A stretch of 45,985 nucleotides of DNA. Origin: Cyanobium sp. Aljojuca 7A6 (GTDB taxonomy: Bacteria; Cyanobacteriota; Cyanobacteriia; PCC-6307; Cyanobiaceae). A model generated the notes under the pieces. That model made no database searches. It saw nothing but the letters and a program-made list of their open reading frames with translations, and was not told where the DNA came from. The stretch lies in NCBI RefSeq assembly GCF_024346455.1, contig NZ_JAGQCY010000019.1, positions 1-45,985 of the forward strand, in the 5' to 3' direction. Both the position numbers and the translations under genes were made by a program. Positions 1 through 7,843 of this stretch are shown here, piece by piece. Numbering within the stretch: position 1 is the first letter of the stretch; every line of letters starts with the position of its first letter.

Positions 1-1
1 G

Positions 2-106
2 AACGCACTGTTGCCGGCCTACCTGCGGATCTATAACGGCTGCAGGTGCCACATGGCCCTCGGTGGCCTCACCCCCCAGCAGCGGCTCGCTGAGCTGCAG
101 GCATGA
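2..106 (+). mobile_element. IS481-like transposase, C-terminal end
   Basis: Only the last 34 codons are in the window. They end in the pattern Y-L-x-x-Y-N...H-x-A-L-G-G-L-T-P-Q-Q-R-L, which is the usual C-terminal tail of DDE integrase-core transposases of the IS481/IS3 type. The rest of the element lies to the left, so family assignment is tentative. It abuts the broken C-terminus of the HEPN gene on the opposite strand, so this insertion may have removed that end. Confidence 0.7.
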
Positions 107-127
107 ACAACCTGGTGGGAAAGCACA

Positions 128-313
128 GCTAAGGAATGGCTGGATCGAATCCCAGAGAATCAGCTGATCCACGGCTTTGTACACATGGATGATTCTGTTC
201 CGTGTACCAACGATGCGACGTAGATCGGGAATGATCGTTAGCACACTTGGATCGTCCTCAATGGCGTCAAGCAGGCGTTTCAGCGCCTCTCTTCGCCTAT
301 CAGAGTTCCAGGA
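128..313 (-). pseudogene. HEPN (DUF86/HepT-like) toxin, truncated at both ends
   Basis: Read on the minus strand just after the nucleotidyltransferase gene, this frame encodes EALKRLLDAIEDDP, then IPDLRRIVGTRNRIIHVY, then AVDQLILWDSIQ. This matches the C-terminal half of HepT-type HEPN ribonucleases, including the catalytic R-x4-H motif (RNRIIH). The first ~40-50 residues of the family are missing and there is no ATG; the frame is closed upstream by a TAA at 314-316. Downstream the frame runs on without a stop into the IS481-like remnant, so the native C-terminus is lost too. HEPN proteins of this type are RNases neutralised by the adjacent MNT protein through AMPylation. The copy here is probably inactive. 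Confidence 0.7.
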
Positions 314-626
314 TTAGCCGGCGTGACGCGTCCACGTCTTTCCGGAAATAGGGATTGTGGATCATGGATTCCGTCAAGAGATCCACCGGACGGCCGAAGA
401 GGGCTTCCAATGCATCGGCGAAGGAACAGAAGCGCCGTGCATAGCCCGGTTCCCGTTGGCCCGTCATCTGCACGATGAAGTCCAGATCACTGCTGGCGGG
501 GTCAAACAGGCCCTTCGCCGCTGAGCCGAACACTTCCAGCCGATCCACCCCGTAGAGGGCGCACAGGTGCCTGAGCGGCTCCAACCGGTCGATCAGCAAG
601 GGCAGTAGCGGTGCAGCCGTGTCCAT
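300..626 (-). CDS. MNT-type nucleotidyltransferase (antitoxin of a MNT-HEPN pair)
   Basis: This 108-residue protein carries the minimal nucleotidyltransferase signature near residues 34-50: a G-S-A-A-K-G strand-loop followed ten residues later by S-D-L-D-F, the metal-binding Asp pair. In MNT-HEPN type VII TA systems the MNT protein transfers AMP to a Tyr of the HEPN RNase and silences it. Its start lies about 30 bases downstream of the end of a DUF3427 gene fragment read in the same direction, and its last codons overlap the truncated HEPN frame. The antitoxin appears intact while the toxin is broken. A free-standing repair or antibiotic nucleotidyltransferase is less likely given size and neighbour. 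Confidence 0.85.
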   Translation of the reverse strand: MDTAAPLLPLLIDRLEPLRHLCALYGVDRLEVFGSAAKGLFDPASSDLDFIVQMTGQREPGYARRFCSFADALEALFGRPVDLLTESMIHNPYFRKDVDASRRLILEL

Positions 627-656
627 GGGGTCAGGTTAATGGAGCTTTCGGGTCCC

Positions 657-977
657 TCACACCGCCACCGCCAACTCCGGATAGAAGCCCCCCGGAATCG
701 CCCTGTGCAACCGCCAGCGAATCGCCATCGGCCGCTCGCCCTCGTGGCTCCCATACTCCGCAAAGCCCAGGCAAAGGAACGGCAGCGTCACCCCACCGCG
801 CCTGCTCTCCTCCCGCACCAACAGCAGCACCCGGCTGCCACGCTCAACGTGGTGGATGTAGCGCTGCCCGGTGGCGGAGGCTTCGCGGGTGTTGCTCTGG
901 CTCTTCCAGTGGAACTCCAGCGGGGAGATGGCGTCATCGTTGGTGCGGGTGTCTTCATCGGAGCCGAAGGCTTCTGC
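657..977 (-). pseudogene. DUF3427 3'-end fragment, copy A
   Basis: This stretch re-encodes the last ~97 residues of the PLD-helicase-DUF3427 protein at 2634-5807, from AISPLEFHW through GQRYIHHVERG to the native end PELAVAV and the same stop position. The frame is closed on its 5' side by a TAA at 978-980 where copy B has TAC (Tyr), so it cannot be read from further upstream. By eye it differs from copy B at about 11 of 97 residues. Copies A and B share a short segment upstream of the homology to copy C (A-F-G-x-D-E), so they come from one lineage that is related to, but not identical with, the complete gene. It has no obvious start codon and is a relic. Confidence 0.85.
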
Positions 978-1046
978 TTAGCAGTGGGCCCGGTTAGTCC
1001 AGCCCGGGCAGACGGTCGATAAGCTCCATGATCTGGCCACCCAACC

Positions 1047-1436
1047 TCATCCCAAGGGCTTGATCTGTTCCTTGACCCACTCGGTCCATGCCTGCCGATC
1101 AAGCATTCCGGAGGCAACAGCAAGAACAACAGCTTCGGTGGATTCTTTGGAAGCGGTCAACTCATAGCCATTGAGCATCAGCATCACCTCCAGGGCGGCA
1201 TGGCCAACACGCTTGTTGCCATCTACGAAGGGATGGTTCTTGATCAGGGAAAAGCCAAGAACGGCAGCCTTTTCGAAAAGAGTGGGATAGAGATCAACCC
1301 CCGAAAAGGTCTGGCGGAGCTGGGAGAGTGACCCTTCCAAGAGACGAAGGTCCCGCAATCCAGGGGACCCCCCTGAGGTGGCGATCAATCGGCGGTGCAG
1401 CTCCAGTACCTCACCGAGGCGGAGGTAGCGCATCAC
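1047..1436 (-). CDS. doc: Doc-type Fic-fold toxin (death-on-curing family)
   Basis: This 129-residue protein has the Fic/Doc core with the motif NHPFVDGNKR at about residues 67-76, the conserved H-P-F-x-D-G-N-K-R loop of Doc toxins. In phage P1, Doc phosphorylates EF-Tu and stops translation; the GNKR rather than GNGR ending is what separates Doc-like kinases from AMPylating Fic proteins. Length is normal for Doc. Its ATG overlaps the stop of the upstream antitoxin gene by four bases (ATGA), so the two are translationally coupled. The module sits between two DUF3427 3'-end fragments and is read in the same direction as they are. Confidence 0.92.
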   Translation of the reverse strand: MMRYLRLGEVLELHRRLIATSGGSPGLRDLRLLEGSLSQLRQTFSGVDLYPTLFEKAAVLGFSLIKNHPFVDGNKRVGHAALEVMLMLNGYELTASKESTEAVVLAVASGMLDRQAWTEWVKEQIKPLG

Positions 1437-1627
1437 GCCAGACGACGGTAAAGCTCCTCATTTTTTGCCAGCACGTTCGATGCGGCTGCTTCGAAGTCTG
1501 CGGAGGGTCGGCTCAGGAGATCGCGTACGGCGGCTGAGGCCAGGACCTCCTGAGACACGTTGAGCAGCCCGGCCACCTCGGCCAGGGCACGGGACTGTTC
1601 TTCGTTGAGCTCAATGGCGAGGGCCAT
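1433..1627 (-). CDS. Antitoxin of the Doc module
   Basis: A 64-residue protein starting MALAIELNEEQ, with a helical R-A-L-A-E-V-A-G-L-L-N-V-S-Q-E-V-L-A core and a C-terminal arm ending N-E-E-L-Y-R-R-L. This layout is typical of the small ribbon-helix-helix-like antitoxins that precede Doc toxins, with the C-terminal arm expected to clamp the toxin. I chose the ATG at 1625-1627 rather than an upstream in-frame start because the family begins there and the upstream extension is proline/glycine-rich read-through. It overlaps doc by four bases. It would be expected to repress its own promoter between here and DUF3427 fragment B. Confidence 0.8.
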   Translation of the reverse strand: MALAIELNEEQSRALAEVAGLLNVSQEVLASAAVRDLLSRPSADFEAAASNVLAKNEELYRRLA

Positions 1628-1680
1628 GGCAGACCTCCAGAGCCCCAAGGATAGGAGAGGTCGAAAGGGGATCGCCCCCC

Positions 1681-2049
1681 TCACACCGCCACCGCCAGCT
1701 CCGGATAGAAGCCCCCCGGAATCGCCCGCTGCAGCCGCCAACGGATCGCCATCGGCCGCTCACCCTCATGGCTCACGTAATCGGCAAACCCCAGGCAAAG
1801 AAACGGCAGCGTCACCCCACCGCGCCTGTTCTCCTCCCGCACAAACAGCAGCACCAGGCTGCCGCGCTCAACGTGGTGGATATAACGCTGCCCGGTGGCG
1901 GACGCTTCCGGGGTGAGGCTCTGGCTCTCCCAGTGGAACTCCAGCGGGGAGATCGCGTCGTTGTTGTAGCGGGTGGCTTCATCGAAGCCGAAGGCTTTTG
2001 CGTAGCAGTGGGCTGCGGACACCTCGGCGCGGAGGTCTGCGGCAGGCAA
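1681..2049 (-). pseudogene. DUF3427 3'-end fragment, copy B
   Basis: This fragment has an open frame of 122 residues from an ATG at 2047-2049. Its last 97 residues copy the C-terminus of the DUF3427 helicase at 2634-5807; I count 12 differences over 97 residues, with the shared blocks AISPLEFHWESQS, GQRYIHHVERGS and SHEGERPMAIRWRLQRAIP. The first ~25 residues (MPAADLRAEVSAAHCYAKAFGFDE) are not found in the complete gene, whose equivalent reads ITLKKSERLFSP. It lacks the helicase and nuclease parts, so it is probably a relic, though an orphan polypeptide could be made. It lies between the HicBA locus and the antitoxin-Doc locus. Confidence 0.85.
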
Positions 2050-2154
2050 GAGCCGGACGAGGGGGCTTCGGGCTGGGGCACGTGCTGCAGGCCGAGGCCC
2101 CTCAGCTGGGTCATCAGTCCTAATGTGGAGGCGACACAGCAGAAACGGCCTCCG

Positions 2155-2385
2155 ATGGCATCCCAGCGGCTGAAATTAGTTGTGGAGCGTCATGCGGATG
2201 GCTATGTGGCTTATCCGCTCGGGATCACCGGTGTGGTTGTTGGACAAGGCGATAGCTATGAAGCGGCACTTGCAGACGTGCGTTCCGCCCTTGCGTTTCA
2301 TGGCCAGACGTTCGGGCTTGATTCCCTCACCCAGGAGGATCCTGTTGAAGAGGTGTTTCTGGCCGAAACCGTTCTGGCTGGTTAA
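2155..2385 (+). CDS. hicB: HicB-type antitoxin
   Basis: A 76-residue protein beginning MASQRLKLVVERHADGYVAYPLG. The first half is the partial RNase H-like HicB fold (strand-D-G-Y-V-A-Y-P-strand), followed by G-D-S-Y-E-A-A-L-A-D-V-R-S-A-L, the usual HicB helix. In HicBA systems HicB binds and blocks the HicA mRNA interferase and represses the operon. Its TAA stop shares the A with the ATG of the downstream hicA. A GTG at 2125 in the same frame is an alternative start, because the purine-rich stretch GGAGGCG at 2127-2133 is a little far from the ATG. Confidence 0.82.
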   Translation: MASQRLKLVVERHADGYVAYPLGITGVVVGQGDSYEAALADVRSALAFHGQTFGLDSLTQEDPVEEVFLAETVLAG

Positions 2386-2624
2386 TGCCGAAATTTCCGG
2401 TGGATGCGCCCCGGGAGCGGGTCTTGAAGGCGTTTCAGAGTCTTGGGTTTGAGCTGGTACGGGAAGGCAATCACATCGCCCTGGCACGGGCGAACCCAGA
2501 TGGCACTCGAACGCCACTCACGATGCCGAACCATCGGTTGATCAAGGGGTCCACGCTTCGACTGATCCTGAGGCAGTCAGAAATCAGCAGGGAAGACTTT
2601 CTTGCTGTCTACGAGGAAGGCTGA
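2385..2624 (+). CDS. hicA: HicA-type mRNA interferase toxin
   Basis: A 79-residue protein with the dsRBD-like HicA fold. Helix 1 is R-E-R-V-L-K-A-F-Q-S-L-G-F-E-L-V-R, then E-G-N-H-I-A-L with the catalytic His of the family at about residue 30, then the basic strand and a C-terminal R-L-I-L-R-Q-S-E-I-S-R-E-D-F helix. HicA proteins cleave mRNA independently of or on the ribosome. All expected segments are present, so it is probably functional. It is co-transcribed with hicB and converges on the end of the DUF3427 helicase gene, with nine bases between the two stop codons. Confidence 0.85.
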   Translation: MPKFPVDAPRERVLKAFQSLGFELVREGNHIALARANPDGTRTPLTMPNHRLIKGSTLRLILRQSEISREDFLAVYEEG

Positions 2625-2633
2625 ACCGCCCCC

Positions 2634-5600
2634 TCAAACCGCCAACGCCAGCTCTGGCACGAACGCCGCCGGAATCGCCCGCTGCAGCCGCCAGCGAATC
2701 GCCATCGGCCGCTCGCCCTCGTGGCTCACGTAATCGACAAATCCCAGGCAAAGAAACGGCAGCGTCACCCCGCCGCGCTTGTTCTCCTCCCGCACAAACA
2801 ACAACACCCGGCTGCCGCGCTCAACGTGGTGGATGTATCTCTGCCCGGTGGATGAGGCTTCCCGCGTGTTGCTCTGGCTCTCCCAGTGGAACTCCAACGG
2901 GGAGATGGCGTAGTCGTTGTAGCGGGTGGTGGGGGAGAAAAGGCGCTCAGACTTTTTGAGGGTGATGAAGAAGACATCGCAGCGGGTGGCGTCATCAAAG
3001 AACACTCCCTCGCGGCCGGGGAAGGTACGGGTGTCGTTGAGCAGGCCAAAGGCGGCGAACACCTCGGTGCGGGAATAGCGGCCGTGCAGGCCAAGGGGCA
3101 CCGGCGGGGCAGGTTCGCCATCGGCCTGGAACGGCCAGGTGAGGGGCGCCACCAGATGGGTGGTGCGCTTCAGAAGCAGCTCAAACAGCTCCACCAGCTC
3201 GGCGCGGATCGCGGACGCGGCCCAAAGCCGCACCAAAGCCTCGGCCAAGGGCAGGTGCTGGCGGCCGCTGCCCCACAGCTGGGCCATCAGCATCCGCCAG
3301 CGGCGCTCGGCCCCAGGATCGAACCCCGCCGGATCGGGCGCCACGGGCCGCTGCAGCTGATCCACCAGCCAACGCAACCGCTCGGGGTCATCCAGGTGCA
3401 GCAGGCCCCCGGCGATGCCACGCCCCAGCCGCTCTTCATCGCCGCTGAGCTCCCCGGAGGCCGCCCCGGCCACCCACCCCAGCTCCCGCTGCAGCAACGC
3501 CCACGACCCCGCCACCTTGTAAAACTCCCCCAGCTCCATCCCAAGCCCCTCCAGCAACCCCGCCAGCGAACAGCGCCCAAGGCGGCGGCATTCCGCCAGC
3601 AGCTGGGGCCGGCGGCTGGGCAGCGACTCGCGCAGATTGGCCAGCACCCGCTGGCTCGACACCCGATCGAGCTGCAGGCTGCAGCCGGCGGGCAGGAAGG
3701 GAAACCCTTCTTTGATCTGCTGCTCCAGTTGGTCGCGCGTGCCGCCGAGCAGGGCGCGGTAGCGGAGGTCGAAGCGGAAGTTGCGGTGGGCCTGGCCGAT
3801 GAAATCCAACACCGTGAGGCAGCTTTTGCCCGGGCAGAGGCGCAGCCCGCGGCCGAGCTGCTGCAGGAACACCAGATGGCTCTCGGTGGGGCGCAGGAAC
3901 AGCACCGTGTCGATCTCGGGGATGTCGAGGCCTTCGTTGAACAGATCCACCGCGAAGAGGATCTGCAGCTCGCCGGCGCGCAGGCGGCGGATCTGCTCGG
4001 CGCGCTCGTCGCGGGGGCTGGAGGCATCCAGCGCGGCGGCGCGCAGGCCGGCGGCAACGAACTTGCGGGCCATCCAGTGGGCGTGCTCCACGCTGACGCA
4101 GAAGCCCAGGGCCCGCATCGACGCCAGGTGGGTGACCTTGTCAGCCAGTTCGCGCAGGATCAGGCGCAGGCGGGCGTCGTCGGCGGTGTAGAGGTTGGCG
4201 AGGGCCTCGGTGACGTAGCCGTTGCGGCGCCATTCGATCTGGGAGAGATCGGTGCCGTCGTGTAGGCCGAAGTAGTGGAAGGGGCACAGCAGGCCCTGGT
4301 CGAGGGCACTCCAGAGGCGCAGTTCGGCGGCGATGCGGCCGTCAAACCAATGGAGGATGTCCTCGCCGCCCGTGCGCTCGGGGGTGGCGGTGAGGCCCAG
4401 CAGCAGGGACGGCCTCAGGTGGGCCAGCCAGCGCTCGTAGCTCGGGGCGGCGGCGTGGTGGAACTCATCGACGATCACCACGGCGAACGTGTCCGTTGCC
4501 AGGTCGGCCGGATCGATCCCCGCGAGCGACTGCACGGAGGCGAACACATGGCGCCACTGGCTGGGGCGCTGGCCATCGACCAGCAGCTCGCCGAAGGCGC
4601 CATCGCGCAGCACCTGGCGGAAGGTGGCGAGGCTCTGTTGCAGTATCTCGCGCCGGTGGGCCACGAACAGCAGGCTGGGGTGACCCGGACCGGCCTGGCG
4701 GGCGTAATCGAGGGCGGCGATTACGGTTTTGCCCGTGCCGGTGGCGGCCACCACCAGGTTGCGCCAGCGGCCATGGAGGCTGCGCTCGGCCGACAGCTTG
4801 TCGAGGATCTCCTGCTGGTAGGCGTAGGGGCGGATGTCGAAGAAGCTGAGCAGGGTGACGTTCGCCGCCGAGTCTCCCGCCGATTCCTCGCGCGCGGCCC
4901 GATCAAAGCGGCGCTGCTCCAGTTCGCTGGCGCGGTAGGGCTCGAACTCGCCCTCCTCCCAGTAGCTCTCAAAGGCCGCCTGGAACTTGGCCAGGATGCC
5001 CTCGTTGTCGTGGGCGGAGAGGCGAACGTTCCACTCCAGACCGTCGTGCAGGGCAGCGGTGGAGAGGTTGGAGGAGCCGATGTAGGCGGTGGAGGCCGGG
5101 GGTGAGCCCGCGAGGCCTGGCCGATGGAACAGCCAGGCTTTGGCGTGCAGGCGGGTGCGGCGGGTGTCGTAGCTGACGCGCACCTCGGCGCCGTGGGCCA
5201 CCAGCCAATCGAGGGCGCGGCGGTCGGTGGCGCCCAGGTAGACGGTGGTGAGCACCCTCATCGGGCGGCGGGCCGGGGCCTGCAGGAATTCAGACAGCGC
5301 AGGCTGGAGCAGGCGCAGACCGCTCCACTTGATGAAGGCGCAGAGCAGGTCGATCCGCTGGGCGGAGGGGACTTCGTGGATCAGCGCCTGCCCCACCGAC
5401 GGTTCGCCGCTGGCGTTCACCAGCAGGCTGCTGTCGGCCAGGGGGATGAGCGGGCGGATGGTTTCTGCCTGGCCGGGCAGGAGCGCAGTGGATCGGATCT
5501 CCGAAAGCAGCCGGGCGGAGGGGTGCAGGAGGTCTGTGGTGGAGATGGCGCGGGGTGCCTGGCTCTGGAGCAGGCCCACCAGTTGGTTCACGAGAGCGAG

Positions 5601-5807
5601 CTGGTGCTCAGGGGTGACGCCACCGCTCAGGTGCTCCAGGGCGATGCGGGCCAGTCCCGCCAGGTGCCGGGCCAGCAGGCGCGGGGCTTCCTGGGGGTCG
5701 AGGCCGTCTTTCTTATAGAGATCGCTCGCCAGCAGGTTCAGTTGCTGCTCCAGTCCCTCTGTAAGGAGTTGCTGATAAATGCCGGGGGGTGAAAGCTGGT
5801 CGGTCAT
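2634..5807 (-). CDS. PLD-nuclease / SF2 helicase / DUF3427 protein
   Basis: A 1057-residue protein. Residues ~110-290 form a phospholipase-D-like nuclease domain with a single H-x-K motif (LHAKAW, H221/K223) and G-S-S-N-L-S at 244-249; one motif per chain suggests dimeric action. Residues ~325-690 are a superfamily 2 helicase: Walker A AATGTGKT (354-361), DEFHH box (447-451), GLTATP (471-476) and a QQLGRGLRL arginine-finger motif. The C-terminal third is DUF3427. Proteins of this build are found in defence islands and are thought to act on foreign or damaged DNA, but no biochemical role is firmly known to me. It lies divergent from the DUF262 gene. Its 3' end is the source or sister of the two fragments at 657-977 and 1681-2049. 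Confidence 0.93.
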   Translation of the reverse strand: MTDQLSPPGIYQQLLTEGLEQQLNLLASDLYKKDGLDPQEAPRLLARHLAGLARIALEHLSGGVTPEHQLALVNQLVGLLQSQAPRAISTTDLLHPSARLLSEIRSTALLPGQAETIRPLIPLADSSLLVNASGEPSVGQALIHEVPSAQRIDLLCAFIKWSGLRLLQPALSEFLQAPARRPMRVLTTVYLGATDRRALDWLVAHGAEVRVSYDTRRTRLHAKAWLFHRPGLAGSPPASTAYIGSSNLSTAALHDGLEWNVRLSAHDNEGILAKFQAAFESYWEEGEFEPYRASELEQRRFDRAAREESAGDSAANVTLLSFFDIRPYAYQQEILDKLSAERSLHGRWRNLVVAATGTGKTVIAALDYARQAGPGHPSLLFVAHRREILQQSLATFRQVLRDGAFGELLVDGQRPSQWRHVFASVQSLAGIDPADLATDTFAVVIVDEFHHAAAPSYERWLAHLRPSLLLGLTATPERTGGEDILHWFDGRIAAELRLWSALDQGLLCPFHYFGLHDGTDLSQIEWRRNGYVTEALANLYTADDARLRLILRELADKVTHLASMRALGFCVSVEHAHWMARKFVAAGLRAAALDASSPRDERAEQIRRLRAGELQILFAVDLFNEGLDIPEIDTVLFLRPTESHLVFLQQLGRGLRLCPGKSCLTVLDFIGQAHRNFRFDLRYRALLGGTRDQLEQQIKEGFPFLPAGCSLQLDRVSSQRVLANLRESLPSRRPQLLAECRRLGRCSLAGLLEGLGMELGEFYKVAGSWALLQRELGWVAGAASGELSGDEERLGRGIAGGLLHLDDPERLRWLVDQLQRPVAPDPAGFDPGAERRWRMLMAQLWGSGRQHLPLAEALVRLWAASAIRAELVELFELLLKRTTHLVAPLTWPFQADGEPAPPVPLGLHGRYSRTEVFAAFGLLNDTRTFPGREGVFFDDATRCDVFFITLKKSERLFSPTTRYNDYAISPLEFHWESQSNTREASSTGQRYIHHVERGSRVLLFVREENKRGGVTLPFLCLGFVDYVSHEGERPMAIRWRLQRAIPAAFVPELALAV

Positions 5808-6035
5808 GGGGTGTCCATGGACATGGTCTGCGATAGGTCGACAGCTTTGATGCCGATGTTATGCGGATCCCATACAATGTGCTGGGCTATCGAATGCTGA
5901 TCAAATTTGTTTCTTGCAAAGGTTGAACTCATGTCTAACTTGGCGTCATCTGTAACCCATGGGGTAGAGGGGCCGACATGAGCGGCCACGCATTGTTTCG
6001 CCAATTTAGTAGTTCAGCGGAATTTGGTGAATGAA

Positions 6036-7775
6036 ATGTCCAAATTAAATGTTGACCAAAAATCAATTTTTGACTTGTTATCGGATAAAAGATCTGACTT
6101 TCTCATTCCAGATTACCAGAGGCCTTATGCATGGGATGATGAGCAATGCCAAACCCTTTGAGACGATCTTTTCTTGTTTTCTTTTCCTAATAATGACTGC
6201 GACGCTTTTGATGATAACGAAGATTATTTCTTGGGATCAATAGTAACATTTAAGAATGAAAAGAGCAAATCTGAAGTCATTGATGGACAGCAGCGACTCA
6301 CTACAATACTTCTAATTCTTCGAGCCTTTTACGACAAGTTTGCCAACATGCAGGACCGGAATTCGAAGCTCACCAGAGACCGAATTGAAAAATGTATTTG
6401 GAAAACAGACACTTTTGGCAGCGCAGACAAATCATCATTAAAGATCGACTCTGAAGTCGCAACAGACAATGACAAAGAAGAATTTCTTGAGTTGCTCAAG
6501 ACAGGGGTAGTAAAGTCCACAGCAAAAAGTCAATATGTAAGAAATTATAAATTTTTTCAAGGTAAAATTGAATCATTTCTTCAGAGTTTTGCTAGTTACT
6601 TCCCGTTTTTTCCAGCTCGTATTTTAAATAATTGCATTCTCCTTCCCATTGAAGCCGAATCCCAGGATACAGCATTAAGAATTTTTTCGACGTTAAACGA
6701 TCGTGGACTCCCTTTGTCTGATGCAGATATTTTCAAGGCTCAATTTTACAAACATTTTAATGACTCAAGGATGAAGGATTCCTTTATAAAGGACTGGAAA
6801 GAACTTGAAGAGTTGTCCAATGCCGTATTTCATCCAATATCGGGGACTCCAATGGATGACCTGTTTTCTCGCTATATGTATTTTCTACGAGCTAAAGAAG
6901 GAAATAGGAGTTCGACGACAGAATCTTTGAGGAAATTTTATGAACGAAATAAGTATCAGTACATGAGATCTGACAATACAATGGCTAATTTGAAGACATT
7001 GGCTCTCTTTTGGAAGAGTGTATCAGTTCAAGACAAGGGCCGGTTCACAGAATCCATTCTAAAAAAGCTATTCGTCTTGAATTTCGCGCCAAATGGCATG
7101 TGGCATAATATTACATCTGTCTACTATCTACAAAATAAGGATAGTGAGGACTTGCTTCAGGAAGACTTGTTTGGCAATTTTCTTGACCGAATTACGGCCT
7201 TTATATTCGGCTATGCAATTACTAACCCTGGAGTGAATGCACTTCGTACCCCCGTGTACGACGAAATGATCACTATCGTGAATGGTTCTGCGGCAACATT
7301 CTCTAAGTATAAGTTTATTGAATCTCAGTCTCGTTCTCAATTTGAAAACTATGCTTTCACGAACCAACGGGCAATCACGCGGTCATTGTTGACTTGGTTT
7401 GCCTATTCATTCGCCGACCAAAAGCTCCTTGACTTAAAACAAGGCTTTGATATTGAGCATATTTATTCGAGAAAGCGACAGGAGATTGATGGGGACTTAG
7501 AGAATGAGCTCAATCTCGAAAGTCTTGGAAACAAGATTCTTCTTGAGGAAAGCATTAACATTCGTGCTTCAGACTATCGATTTGATGACAAAAAGAAGAT
7601 TTACAGTGGAGTTCAGCGCCGTGGCAAATATAAGGATCCAAGCCAGATCCATGAAATCTCTACAATCATTGAATTGTCAGCGTTTTCCGAAGAGCAAATC
7701 ATTGATAGAACACAAGTTATTTTAGACCGGTTTTTTGAATTTTTAAAAGAACAGGAATTGATTGAATCTTCATGA
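6036..7775 (+). pseudogene. DUF262-DUF1524 (GmrSD/BrxU-like) protein with one in-frame TGA
   Basis: Read through one stop this is a 579-codon gene. It opens with MSKLNVDQKSIFDLLSDK and FLIPDYQRPYAWDDEQ, the DUF262 start with its Y-Q-R-x-Y-x-W motif, then VIDGQQRLTT (the DGQQR motif), and ends with a DUF1524 HNH-like nuclease, D-I-E-H-I-Y followed by N-x-E-S-L-G-N-K-I-L-L. In GmrSD-type IV restriction enzymes DUF262 hydrolyses NTP and DUF1524 cuts modified phage DNA. Codon 42 is TGA (6159-6161) where the family has Trp (Q-T-L-W-D-D-L), and the same frame is intact on both sides for the whole length. A restart at TTG 6174 would lose the Q-R motif. The gene is strikingly AT-rich against its neighbours, which points to recent transfer. 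Confidence 0.85.
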
Positions 7776-7843
7776 TTAATTTTCCAATCCCAGAAACTAA
7801 GATATTCTGCCTCACGCGTAAGTCGCACAGGTGATCGAAAGCG

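Noticed and set aside
2886..4265. A 459-codon open frame antisense to the DUF3427 helicase
   Set aside because: Composition (runs of Gln, His, Gly, Ala) is that of a high-GC shadow frame; no domain, and the helicase on the other strand is clearly real.
5804..6004. A 66-codon minus frame overlapping the helicase start by four bases
   Set aside because: It needs a TTG start, has no recognisable motif and lies in the AT-rich divergent promoter region between the helicase and the DUF262 gene. Overlap with the helicase start is suggestive but not enough.
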